DNA of 64,000 nt from Candidatus Bipolaricaulota bacterium. GTDB taxonomy: Bacteria > Bipolaricaulota > Bipolaricaulia > UBA7950 > UBA9294. The stretch is from positions 1-64,000 of the forward strand of contig JANQGM010000012.1 in NCBI GenBank assembly GCA_028277345.1, in the 5' to 3' direction. Below the pieces are notes generated by a model, which saw nothing but the letters and a program-made list of their open reading frames with translations, made no database searches and was not told the DNA's origin. Positions 26,233-34,149 of the stretch are shown piece by piece (within the stretch, counting starts at the first letter, position 1; the number at the start of each line of letters is the position of its first letter). Made by a program: the position numbers and the translations under genes.

Positions 26233-27320
26233 CTCCCTCGACACACGCGCAGGCTCGCCTTGCTGCCGAATCATTCAACGTCAGTATGCCCATTGTCGAT
26301 GTGGAAGCGCATCAGGACGGCCTTATCCACGAAACCTACCTTGTGACTGCGGGAAACGGCGAGCGCTTCGTATTGCAACGCGTGAACGGGCAGGTCTTTC
26401 CGCATCCCCAGCAGGTGGCGGAGAACACGGACCGCATTCTTCGATTTCTCGATAGGGGAGGTGTCGGTGTTGGTGCCTCGAGGCCGAGGCGTGTGCCGGA
26501 GTTGGTGCGAACGCCAAGGGGCGAATCCTTTTACAACGATGGAGTGAGGTGCTGGCGGTTATTTCGGTACATTGAGAACACCTATACCGTTCAATCTTGC
26601 CCGACAGCGATGCAGGGGCAGCAAATCGGAGAAGCCTTCGGATTCTTCTTGGATGGGGTGGCGGGATTTCCGGGGCAGCACCTCCACACCGTCCTTTCGG
26701 GGTATCGTGACACCAAGGGGTATTTCGACGGCTTCCGTGCCGCCTGCCGCCAAGATCCCCATGGCCGAAGCTCCCGCGTATCGGAGGAAATCTCCATCGT
26801 CGAGAAACACACGGACGCGCTTCTCTGGCTACAAGCGGCCGGTCAGCATGGAAAGATCCCGAAGCGCATCATTCACGGAGATACGAAGTTAAACAACGTT
26901 TTGCTCGACAAGACGACGCACGCGTGGGTCTGTGTCATCGATTTGGATACGGTCATGGAAGGAACGCTTCTTCAGGACCTTGGAGACTGCATCCGCGAAG
27001 CCCTTTCGGGCTGGAGCCAGGAGCACGATCGCTTGACAGAGCGCGATTTGGTCCTCTTCCGTGCCATTGTCCTTGGATTTCGAACGCCTCAGCGGCTTGA
27101 ACTGACACCGTTGGAAGAACGATCGCTTCCTGCAGCGACCCTATCGATGGCGCTCGAGCTTGGGATGCGGTTCTTAACGGACTTCATCCTTGGGGATCGA
27201 TACTTCAGGGCCGAGTCTCCTGACGACAATCTGCACCGAGCGCGGCGGCAACTCCGGCTCGCCTGTCGGCTGGCGCGAAGCGCGCGCGCGATGGCCGAGG
27301 CGATCCATAGCGGTGCATAG
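26220..27320 (+). CDS. NahK-like sugar 1-kinase (APH-fold phosphotransferase)
   Basis: Start ATG 26220 lies inside the preceding gene and gives 366 residues. The layout matches N-acetylhexosamine 1-kinases as I recall them: HETYLV near the N-terminus, FVLQRVNGQVFPHPQQVAEN, WRLFRYIENTYTV, catalytic loop IIHGDTKLNNVLLD and metal loop VIDLDTVMEGTLLQDLGD. These phosphorylate the anomeric OH of GlcNAc/GalNAc with ATP. The coupled nucleotidyltransferase would then form the NDP-sugar. Homoserine or choline kinases share the fold, but the overall pattern and partner favour a sugar. The region is followed by an MFS gene that could be the sugar importer. Confidence 0.8.
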   Translation: MARLTPSTHAQARLAAESFNVSMPIVDVEAHQDGLIHETYLVTAGNGERFVLQRVNGQVFPHPQQVAENTDRILRFLDRGGVGVGASRPRRVPELVRTPRGESFYNDGVRCWRLFRYIENTYTVQSCPTAMQGQQIGEAFGFFLDGVAGFPGQHLHTVLSGYRDTKGYFDGFRAACRQDPHGRSSRVSEEISIVEKHTDALLWLQAAGQHGKIPKRIIHGDTKLNNVLLDKTTHAWVCVIDLDTVMEGTLLQDLGDCIREALSGWSQEHDRLTERDLVLFRAIVLGFRTPQRLELTPLEERSLPAATLSMALELGMRFLTDFILGDRYFRAESPDDNLHRARRQLRLACRLARSARAMAEAIHSGA

Positions 27321-27373
27321 GAGCGCGATGCGCGTCGAGTTGTGAACGTCGGTCCCTCGAACGGCGATGCATG

Positions 27374-27394
27374 GGAGGATACACTGTATCCTCC
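27374..27394 (+). promoter_or_regulatory. 9-bp perfect inverted repeat before MFS gene
   Basis: GGAGGATAC-ACT-GTATCCTCC sits 15 bases before the MFS start. As RNA it would form a hairpin close to the ribosome-binding site, with its 5' arm able to imitate and its 3' arm able to mask a Shine-Dalgarno. As DNA it could be an operator. A TACACT -10-like box is embedded. Confidence 0.5.
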
Positions 27395-27408
27395 TTCAAG
27401 GGGGTTGG

Positions 27409-28584
27409 ATGCGCTCACTGTTTCGCCAGAACAAGCAGCTTCTGATCTTTCTACTCGTCGCCAACTTGCTGCATACGTTTGGGCACTCCGTTTGGCGTGC
27501 GATGTTCAACAACTTCGCGGTCGAGCGAATCGGCGTTGGCGCCGATGCCATTGGGTGGATTCAATCCGTGCGAGAACTGCCCGGGCTGTTGGCCTTCGCA
27601 GTCGCCTTCCTGGCTCTTCTCTTCAAAGAAATGCGGATTATGGCGGTCAGCCTCATTCTGCTTGGCGTGGGGATCGTCTTCACGGGGCAATCGTCATCGG
27701 TTCCCGTTCTCTTGATGGCGACCTTAGTGATGAGTCTGGGATTTCACTACTTCAACCCTGGAAACAACGGACTGATTCTGATGAGTTTTGCGCATCGCGA
27801 TACGCCGCGCATCATGGGGCAGCTCAAGAGTATCGGCGCCCTAGCGGCGGTATTGGCGACAGGAACCGTCTACTTCTTTGTCGGCTACCTCGGCTATGAG
27901 ATGATGTTCGGCGTTGTGGGCGCTCTGGTGAGCGTGGGCGGTGTCATTCTCTTTATCCTGGGAAAGGGAGGGCACAATCTGCCGACCCACCGCAAGGTCA
28001 AACTCCGCAAACGCTATTGGTTGTTCTACACGCTGACGTTCCTCATGGGCAGCCGGAGGCACATCTTCACAACCTTTGCTCCCTTCTTGCTGGTGAAGGC
28101 GTACGGTGTTGACGTTCGTCTGATGTCGCTCCTCCTGCTGGTCAACAGCCTCGTCAATGTCTATGTCCTTCAAAAGGTCGGGAAATTGGTGGCGCGTTTT
28201 GGAGAACGGGCCCTGTTGACGGTTGCGTTCGCGGCATTGATTCCGATCTTCTTGGGCTATGCCTATGTCGGCTTTCTTCCTTTGCTGTACGTCTTTTTCA
28301 TCGTCGACAACGTGCTGTTCGGGTTTAACTTGGCCATGCCGACCTACCTACAGAAGATTGCCGTCTCGCCGGAAGAGCTGACGGCCAATATGTCGCTTCA
28401 GGAGACCATCAATCATATCTCCGCCGTTATCATTCCCGTTGCCGGAGGATACATCTGGATTCGCTTCGGTTCGCAAGCCCCCTTCCTGGTCGGGGTAGGC
28501 ATTGCCGTGCTGTCCCTTGCCTTGACTCAGTTGATGGGACGGCATCATTCGAGCGACGGCGCCCACGCCCAAGGGATAGGGTGA
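27409..28584 (+). CDS. MFS transporter, sugar-activation cluster
   Basis: Start ATG 27409 follows AAGGGGG and gives 391 residues; an upstream frame extension to 27367 overlaps the inverted repeat and is unlikely. The protein has about 10-12 hydrophobic segments and begins MRSLFRQNKQLLIFLLVANL; VYVLQKVGKLVARFGERALL is the second-half cytoplasmic loop. It is the fourth MFS gene in the window. Because it lies downstream of the kinase-nucleotidyltransferase pair, it could import or export the sugar they act on. No substrate motif is recognised. Confidence 0.75.
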   Translation: MRSLFRQNKQLLIFLLVANLLHTFGHSVWRAMFNNFAVERIGVGADAIGWIQSVRELPGLLAFAVAFLALLFKEMRIMAVSLILLGVGIVFTGQSSSVPVLLMATLVMSLGFHYFNPGNNGLILMSFAHRDTPRIMGQLKSIGALAAVLATGTVYFFVGYLGYEMMFGVVGALVSVGGVILFILGKGGHNLPTHRKVKLRKRYWLFYTLTFLMGSRRHIFTTFAPFLLVKAYGVDVRLMSLLLLVNSLVNVYVLQKVGKLVARFGERALLTVAFAALIPIFLGYAYVGFLPLLYVFFIVDNVLFGFNLAMPTYLQKIAVSPEELTANMSLQETINHISAVIIPVAGGYIWIRFGSQAPFLVGVGIAVLSLALTQLMGRHHSSDGAHAQGIG

Positions 28585-28640
28585 ATCGCCGGTACGTTGG
28601 TTATAATGGCTTCTAGCAGCCGAAGAGAGGGGTAACACGT

Positions 28641-29612
28641 ATGCCATCAGTCCCATCTGAGATTCGATTTCTACCTGTGAGCGTGGCGGAGGCCATTCGG
28701 CCTGAGCACGTTGCGGATGAGCAGAGCGGCGCCTACATCGCGAAACTGATCGAAGCCGCGGGGGTGACGATCGAGGATCAGGATGTCATCGCGATTAGCT
28801 CGAAAGTCGCGTCATTCTTGGATGGGGGATTGGTGCGATTGGCTGATGTCGTTCCGTCACGAAAGGCGAAGATCCTTGGGTGGCTTTTCCATCGCGACCC
28901 GAAGAAGGTTCAGCTGGTCCTTGAAGAGGGGAAAGTGTTTGTCGTGGTTCCCATGCGAAGGATCATTCGCATCCCGGCCGTTCGGAAAATGATGGAGCGG
29001 CGAACGACCGATCCGGAAACGATGGTGAAGGGGTACGAAGTGAACAACGCCTTTACCTTTATCGTTAAGAAGCACGCCGTGTATCTGGATGAGGCGGGCA
29101 TCGACCATACCAACTCCCCGGAGGAGTTCGTCACCTTGCTTCCCGAGGATCCCTGCCGGCTGTCAGGTGAAATTCGCGAGGGCGTTCAGGAGCATTTCGG
29201 CGTCAGCGTCGCCGTCATCCTCACGGATACGGCGACCAGCGTGGGAAGGGTGGGCTCGCAGGATGTGGCGATCGGATACTCGGGCATCGATCCCGTGACG
29301 CGCGAGACGTTCGTCCCTGACCTCTTCGGGATCCCTCGGGCAGGCGGCATTGACTTGGTTATCGATTCCATTTCCGGCATGGCCGGACTTGTCATGGGAC
29401 AGACGATCGAGAAAACGCCCATCGTCGTTGTGCGCGGGCTGTCCTATCAGCCCGAGCGCGCGGATGAGCTGCCTGGTATGGAAGCCGTTTCGTGGCCTGC
29501 TGGCACGGAGTGGAAGTTCGCACTGCTGACCATCTTCTCAACCATGAAGTTGTGGTTCGGCAATCTGATTGCCTTTCAGCGCAAGACGAAGCGCTCTAGA
29601 GTTCGCTCATAA
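28641..29612 (+). CDS. CofE-family gamma-glutamyl ligase (F420-0 ligase-like)
   Basis: This 323-residue protein fits the CofE family in order: VIAISSKVASFLDGG near residue 50, GYEVNNAFTFIVKKHA, DTATSVGRVGSQDVAIGYSGI and a C-terminal VVRGLSYQP. In F420-producing organisms CofE adds glutamates to F420-0. No other F420-pathway gene occurs in the window, so this may be a stand-alone member with another acceptor. A TATAAT at 28602-28607 gives a possible promoter 34 bases before the start, and GAGAGGGG lies upstream of ATG 28641. It converges with the PLP decarboxylase gene, with a 17-base overlap. Confidence 0.8.
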   Translation: MPSVPSEIRFLPVSVAEAIRPEHVADEQSGAYIAKLIEAAGVTIEDQDVIAISSKVASFLDGGLVRLADVVPSRKAKILGWLFHRDPKKVQLVLEEGKVFVVVPMRRIIRIPAVRKMMERRTTDPETMVKGYEVNNAFTFIVKKHAVYLDEAGIDHTNSPEEFVTLLPEDPCRLSGEIREGVQEHFGVSVAVILTDTATSVGRVGSQDVAIGYSGIDPVTRETFVPDLFGIPRAGGIDLVIDSISGMAGLVMGQTIEKTPIVVVRGLSYQPERADELPGMEAVSWPAGTEWKFALLTIFSTMKLWFGNLIAFQRKTKRSRVRS

Positions 29613-31044
29613 GCAACGAGTCTTCGGGCGACCCGTAGATTTGGGAGAACGATTCAGGCTCGCGCCAGACTTCGAGTTCGCCGTTTTTGCGAACAGCCAG
29701 CTTCCCCGGGCGGAGGAACCCACAACTGTTTGACGCGAAGTGATCGGCGCTGTAGGCGCCAGTGTGGAACACGGCGAATCGCTCTCCACGTCGTGGAATT
29801 CGATTGAGCTGAACCTTGGCCTTGCTGATCATGTCTCCCGAGAAGCAGAGTCTGCCGGCGAGAAAGGCATCGATAGGACGGTCATCGGAGCGCCTGGGAA
29901 GAACGGCGGTAGGAAACATGTCCGGCGAGATGAGATTGGTTCCATGATTGTTGATTCCCATATCGAGCGAGACCACGAAATGGCCAAGGACGTCCTTATG
30001 ACCGGCCACACGCGTCAGCGTGACGGCGGTTGTCGCCATGAGTCCTCGTCCGGGTTCCAGAATCAGCAACGGCTCTCCGAGATCTCGCAGACGCTGTGCG
30101 CACGACCGGCCATCGGGGAAGGTATGCTTCAACAGGTGCTCCACCATCTGTGCCTGGGGCACGTCAGACCAATAAGCTTTCCCGCTCCATTCGGCCGTCC
30201 CGTCCGCATATCCCATGGGATGATCGTTCCATGTCACGGATGGAAGCTGGGGATCCTCCAGCGTGCGGCGTAGCCTCGCTTGAAAGGCTTCCCACGCGTC
30301 ACGCGAGAAGAAGGCCACGGGGAAGCCGCCCCCGATATCCAACAAATCGGACTGAAGTCCCATCGCCTGAGCGCTTTCCAACAGACGAAGCAGATAATCG
30401 AGGAGGCGTTCGTATCCGATGGGATTGGCAATTTGCGTGCCGATGTGCGCGGAGACGCCTCGATAGCGTAGCCAGGGATGGCCGAGCAGCTCGCGATGAA
30501 GTCGGGGCGCTTCGTCGATATGAAAACCGAATTTCGTCCAATCGGCTGCCGTGGTCTGATCGGCAGACGTCAATCCGGCCAGCGGCATTCCTCGAAAACG
30601 TAGCAGGACATTGGCCCGGACCTCCAACCGTTCGCAGAGCTGCGCCAGCTCGATCAGCTCATCCTGGTTATCGACGGCCAGCGTACAACCGGCTTGGACC
30701 GCCCTACGAAGGTAGTCCGTGGACTTGGCATTTCCGTTGCAGATGATGTGATCGGAGGGAATGCCCTCCTCCAATCCAAGGCGCATTTCGTGTTCTGAAG
30801 CGGCGTCAAGCCCCAGTCCCAGTTGGCTGGCTGCGCGCACAGCGCCACGGCAGGGATTGGATTTGGCCGCAAAGGCGACGAGTCCATGCGAGTAGTGCGC
30901 GCACAGCGCGGACTGAAAGGCACGCGCGTTCGCCTCCATTTCCTCCAGGAAAAAGACGTGAAGTGGGAGACCGAGTTGCTCGATCGCCTGCTCAATGGCC
31001 GGCCTGTGGTTGGCTAACTGTGTTTCGAGTTGTTGTGTCGTCAT
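29596..31044 (-). CDS. fold-type III PLP decarboxylase (DapDC/Orn-Dap-Arg family)
   Basis: I take ATG 31044, with AGGA upstream, over ATG 31062; this gives 482 residues. The Schiff-base Lys is in FAAKSNPCRGAVRAA (near residue 80), followed by GLGLDAASEHEMRLGLEEGI, ICNGNAKS and the PLP-phosphate loop DIGGGFPVAF. The C-terminal LCFSGDMISK and FHTGAYSADHFASNSCG are the second PLP face. It is longer than typical LysA (about 420). Substrate choice among diaminopimelate, arginine, ornithine or others is uncertain; no lysine genes are adjacent. It converges on the CofE-like gene with overlapping ends. Confidence 0.82.
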   Translation of the reverse strand: MTTQQLETQLANHRPAIEQAIEQLGLPLHVFFLEEMEANARAFQSALCAHYSHGLVAFAAKSNPCRGAVRAASQLGLGLDAASEHEMRLGLEEGIPSDHIICNGNAKSTDYLRRAVQAGCTLAVDNQDELIELAQLCERLEVRANVLLRFRGMPLAGLTSADQTTAADWTKFGFHIDEAPRLHRELLGHPWLRYRGVSAHIGTQIANPIGYERLLDYLLRLLESAQAMGLQSDLLDIGGGFPVAFFSRDAWEAFQARLRRTLEDPQLPSVTWNDHPMGYADGTAEWSGKAYWSDVPQAQMVEHLLKHTFPDGRSCAQRLRDLGEPLLILEPGRGLMATTAVTLTRVAGHKDVLGHFVVSLDMGINNHGTNLISPDMFPTAVLPRRSDDRPIDAFLAGRLCFSGDMISKAKVQLNRIPRRGERFAVFHTGAYSADHFASNSCGFLRPGKLAVRKNGELEVWREPESFSQIYGSPEDSLLMSEL

Positions 31045-31320
31045 CGATAGGTCCTGTTCCATTGATGGTAAACAACTTGTTGCGGAATGCCAGGAGGTTG
31101 GCTGGGAGGGAGGGCAGGACAGCTGTCTGTGATACGAACAACGTTCTGCGCTCGCGGCGCGCGAACGGGAAAATGAAGGAACTGACGACAGCCAGAGGTT
31201 TTTCGCTCGAACATTGAGCGTAGCGACCGAGCACGGGGTGTTCGTTCATGCATCATCAGCATGGTTTGAGGCGCCGCTCGCTGTCCAGATGTCCAAGACG
31301 GGATCTTCTCGATTGGGACC

Positions 31321-31349
31321 TTGGCAGGCCTGCATGCGCATGGTATGGT
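31321..31349 (+). promoter_or_regulatory. promoter for small membrane peptide gene
   Basis: TTGGCA (31321-31326) and TATGGT (31344-31349) are spaced by 17 bases, 24 bases ahead of a small reading frame with a strong ribosome-binding site. The stretch 31045-31320 between this promoter and the decarboxylase start holds nothing I can name. Confidence 0.6.
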
Positions 31350-31372
31350 GACGGAGAGAAGGAGGTGTGCCA

Positions 31373-31474
31373 ATGCCGATTACAATCACGATTACGTCTG
31401 GAATGCTTCTTGCCTTCTTCTGGGCATTTTGGATCTTCGCATTTGCTGGCTGGTGGTGCGGGGGATCCTGCTAG
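31373..31474 (+). CDS. 33-residue hydrophobic small protein
   Basis: ATG 31373 is preceded by AAGGAGGTG at a good distance and by a sigma70-type promoter. The frame encodes 33 residues: a short MPITITIT start, one very hydrophobic segment rich in Phe and Trp (about residues 9-28), and a tail WWCGGSC. This looks like a single-span inner-membrane peptide with two C-terminal cysteines. It precedes the unknown exported protein at 31503 by 28 bases and could be co-transcribed. No known family is recognised. The promoter and ribosome-binding site are the main support. Confidence 0.55.
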   Translation: MPITITITSGMLLAFFWAFWIFAFAGWWCGGSC

Positions 31475-31502
31475 AGGCAACGAGCAACCGGGTGATACAA
31501 AC

Positions 31503-32609
31503 GTGACACGGATCACATGGATGGGGAGGGTCGTACTGTGGACCCTTCTCGTGATGTGGGCCGTGTCTTCGTTTGTGCAGGCGGATCCACGTGACCAGTT
31601 CGCGCAGGAAACGGGGCTTGATCGCGACTTGATCAACCTCGTCAAGGTCGATGTCAATGGCACCGAACTGACCGTTGTCTTCGTCTACATCACCGAGCGC
31701 ACGTTTAGCAGTAAAATCTCGGCCCAGCTGGCGGCAACGCTTCGCCCCTACGTGGGAATGAATGCGTTCTATGTCAACCCGAGCATCGACGACGTTGTTT
31801 CATCCTTTCCGTTCGACCCGCTGCTTCTGAGTGCTCGACAAGGCGGCGCATCGATTGTCCCGCCATGGGAGGCCTGGGATGAGATCACACCAGGATTCGT
31901 GACGGGGCGGTTCGAGGTGAATCCCTCGGGACCCTCTCAAGGATCGGGAAGCGAAGGCGTCGTGATTTTCGGCGATCTGCTCGATCCCGATCTGTCGTTT
32001 GATTTGGTGTACTCGGGGCAACCCGCGACATTTGACATCGGCACAGTTCAGCAAGCGCAAGGCGCCATCGGCTCGACGAGTGGTTCGCCGACCGCGGCCG
32101 CGCCATCGCACGATCCGATCAATGTGGCGCCCGTGGAAACGCTGGATTCTCTCCAGGATCTATTGCTGCATGAGGAGTTCTCCGCGGATGCGCTGGCAGC
32201 CGCCTTTGAGTTGGCCCCGCCTCTCGTTCGCACGCTTGTCATCACGCCGCGTGGCCATGAGCTGCGATTGTTCCTCGTTCGTCTAGAGCCGTCGATTCGG
32301 ACGGGCCGGTTGGGTGAAGACCTCGTCGCCTCCCTCGATGAGGTGATCGGAACGGGAGCCGTCATGGTGTGGGCGGTTTCGCCGACAGGCGCTGAATTCA
32401 CGCCGTGGAACTTCTACATCCGCCAGGGCGGAACCAACTTCGTCTTCTTCAGCCAGGCGTCCTTCGTTGAACTCACCGAAGGATTCCTGCGTGTCGAGCG
32501 TGTCGAACTCAATGAAGTCGCCGCAGGCGTCATTCGCTTGCCGCGCTCTGTCAATGCCAACGAAGCTTTCTCCGTTTTCTATGGAACGCAGGGAGCGGAT
32601 TTCCCGTAA
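31503..32609 (+). CDS. exported protein of unknown function
   Basis: Start GTG 31503 gives 368 residues with a signal peptide (MGRVVLWTLLVMWAVSSFVQA, cut near residue 27, just before DPRDQF). ATG 31521 is an alternative that would begin at the signal's basic end. The frame is open further upstream, but that part overlaps the small peptide gene. The mature protein has no motif I know; a Ser/Gly/Ala/Pro-rich linker near residues 185-210 separates two halves. The N-terminal half reads like an alpha/beta domain and the C-terminal half contains two YIRQGGTNFVFF/FSVFYGTQGADFP-type beta stretches. It lies between the small peptide gene and maf. Confidence 0.65.
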   Translation: MTRITWMGRVVLWTLLVMWAVSSFVQADPRDQFAQETGLDRDLINLVKVDVNGTELTVVFVYITERTFSSKISAQLAATLRPYVGMNAFYVNPSIDDVVSSFPFDPLLLSARQGGASIVPPWEAWDEITPGFVTGRFEVNPSGPSQGSGSEGVVIFGDLLDPDLSFDLVYSGQPATFDIGTVQQAQGAIGSTSGSPTAAAPSHDPINVAPVETLDSLQDLLLHEEFSADALAAAFELAPPLVRTLVITPRGHELRLFLVRLEPSIRTGRLGEDLVASLDEVIGTGAVMVWAVSPTGAEFTPWNFYIRQGGTNFVFFSQASFVELTEGFLRVERVELNEVAAGVIRLPRSVNANEAFSVFYGTQGADFP

Positions 32610-32665
32610 TTGATTCTGAGTTTGACAACCGGGGTGCCAAGCGCGACGATTCATGCGGTGAATTC

Positions 32666-33226
32666 ATGACTCTCATTCTTGCTTCGAAATCTCCGCGTCG
32701 GCGTGAGCTGCTCTCTCGCCTCACGTCCGAGTTCGAGGTCATTCCCAGTCACGCCGAAGAATCGTCGATCGGCTCGCCTCTGGATCAAGTTCTCGACTCC
32801 GCCCGCGCGAAGGCGCATGCCGTCGCCCGCCAGCATGAGGGGTTGATCCTCGGCGCGGATACGCTGGTTGTTCTCGAGGACTGTGTGATGGGCAAGCCAC
32901 GGTCACGAAGCGATGCCGAAGCGATGCTGCGCGCGCTGGCCGGACGGACGCATCGGGTCTTGTCCGGGATGTGCCTCGTGGAAACGTCAACGGGCGTCGA
33001 ACGTCTCGAATGCGTTGAGACGCACGTCGCGATGAGAGCGTTGACGGAGCGAGATATCGAGTGGTATCTGGATAGCGGCGAATACGAGGACAAGGCTGGA
33101 GGGTACGCCATCCAGGGTAAGGCCGCCGTCTTCATCGAACGCATTGTGGGCGAGTACACGAACGTGATGGGCCTCCCACTGTGCGAGCTGGGCCGGTTAT
33201 TGCGGGAATTCAACGTCAGGTTCTAG
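32666..33226 (+). CDS. maf: Maf-like nucleotide pyrophosphatase
   Basis: This 186-residue protein opens LILASKSPRRRELLSRL, the nucleotide-binding signature of Maf/ham1-fold pyrophosphatases. It continues with LILGADTLVVLEDCVMGKP and GEYEDKAGGYAIQGKAA, both standard Maf blocks. It hydrolyses dTTP, UTP or modified nucleotides and is tied to house-cleaning of nucleotide pools. GGTGA lies just upstream of ATG 32666. A perfect TTGACA lies ahead (32622 region) with only a weak -10, so a promoter is not certain. The gene is followed 37 bases later by panB. Confidence 0.92.
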   Translation: MTLILASKSPRRRELLSRLTSEFEVIPSHAEESSIGSPLDQVLDSARAKAHAVARQHEGLILGADTLVVLEDCVMGKPRSRSDAEAMLRALAGRTHRVLSGMCLVETSTGVERLECVETHVAMRALTERDIEWYLDSGEYEDKAGGYAIQGKAAVFIERIVGEYTNVMGLPLCELGRLLREFNVRF

Positions 33227-33263
33227 TCTTCCTCCCGGAAGGCGCAGGCATCAAGGAGGCAAC

Positions 33264-34124
33264 GTGTCCGACAAGAAGAAGCTGAGTATCCACACGATTC
33301 AAAAGATGAAGGCCAATGGCGAGAAGATCGCTTGGATGACGGCGTACGATTATCCAACGGCGGAGTTCGCTGAAGCGGCCGGCATGGAGATGCTGCTGGT
33401 CGGCGACTCCCTGGGCATGTGCGTGTACGGGTACAAAGGAACCGTGCCCGTGACCATGGATCAGTGCATTGTGCATTGCGAAGCCGTTCGCCGGGGCGCG
33501 CCCAACACCTTTGTCATGGGCGACATGCCGTTTATGAGCTATCAGGTGAGCGATGAAGAAGCCGCGCGCAATGCCGGGCGGTTTTTGAAGGAAGCCGATG
33601 TCGATGCCATCAAACTCGAAGGCGGCCAGCGCGTCGTCTCGCGCATTCGCGCCATTCTTGACGCTGGCATCGTGGTGTGCGGCCACATTGGACTGACCCC
33701 GCAAAGCTCCGGTCAGCTGGGCGGACACAAGGCCCAGGGGCGTACGATCGCTTCTGCGCGCGCCTTGCTTGAGGATGCGCTGGCGATCGAAGAGGCGGGT
33801 GCACAGATGCTCTTGCTGGAAGCCGTGCCCCCCGAAGTCGCGGCATTCGTGGTCGAAAAGCTCTCGATTCCCGTCTTCGGGATCGGCGCCGGCCCCCATA
33901 CGGACGGTCAACTGATCATCGTGTCCGACGTCATCGGTCAGTTCCAAGCCTTTACCCCCAAGTTCGTCAAGAAATACGCCAACGTCGCGCAGGTGATCAC
34001 CGATGCGATGAAGGCTTACGTGTCCGAGGTCAAGGGCGGCGTTTTCCCGGCGGACGAACATTGCTATCACATGCTGAAGGATGAAGTCGGCAAGTTCCCT
34101 GAACTCAAGGCGGACTTCGAGTAG
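33264..34124 (+). CDS. panB: 3-methyl-2-oxobutanoate hydroxymethyltransferase
   Basis: This 286-residue enzyme starts at GTG 33264 with AAGGAGG upstream. MLLVGDSLGMCVYGYKGTVPVT, GDMPFMSYQ and DAIKLEGG are the core PanB motifs binding Mg2+ and ketoisovalerate; CGHIGLTPQSSGQLGG follows. It makes ketopantoate from methylene-THF and ketoisovalerate, the first step of pantothenate/CoA synthesis. No panC, panD or panE is nearby. The next gene begins 25 bases after this stop. Confidence 0.95.
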   Translation: MSDKKKLSIHTIQKMKANGEKIAWMTAYDYPTAEFAEAAGMEMLLVGDSLGMCVYGYKGTVPVTMDQCIVHCEAVRRGAPNTFVMGDMPFMSYQVSDEEAARNAGRFLKEADVDAIKLEGGQRVVSRIRAILDAGIVVCGHIGLTPQSSGQLGGHKAQGRTIASARALLEDALAIEEAGAQMLLLEAVPPEVAAFVVEKLSIPVFGIGAGPHTDGQLIIVSDVIGQFQAFTPKFVKKYANVAQVITDAMKAYVSEVKGGVFPADEHCYHMLKDEVGKFPELKADFE

Positions 34125-34149
34125 TCCGGAGTTTCTCCCAGGAGGCAAG

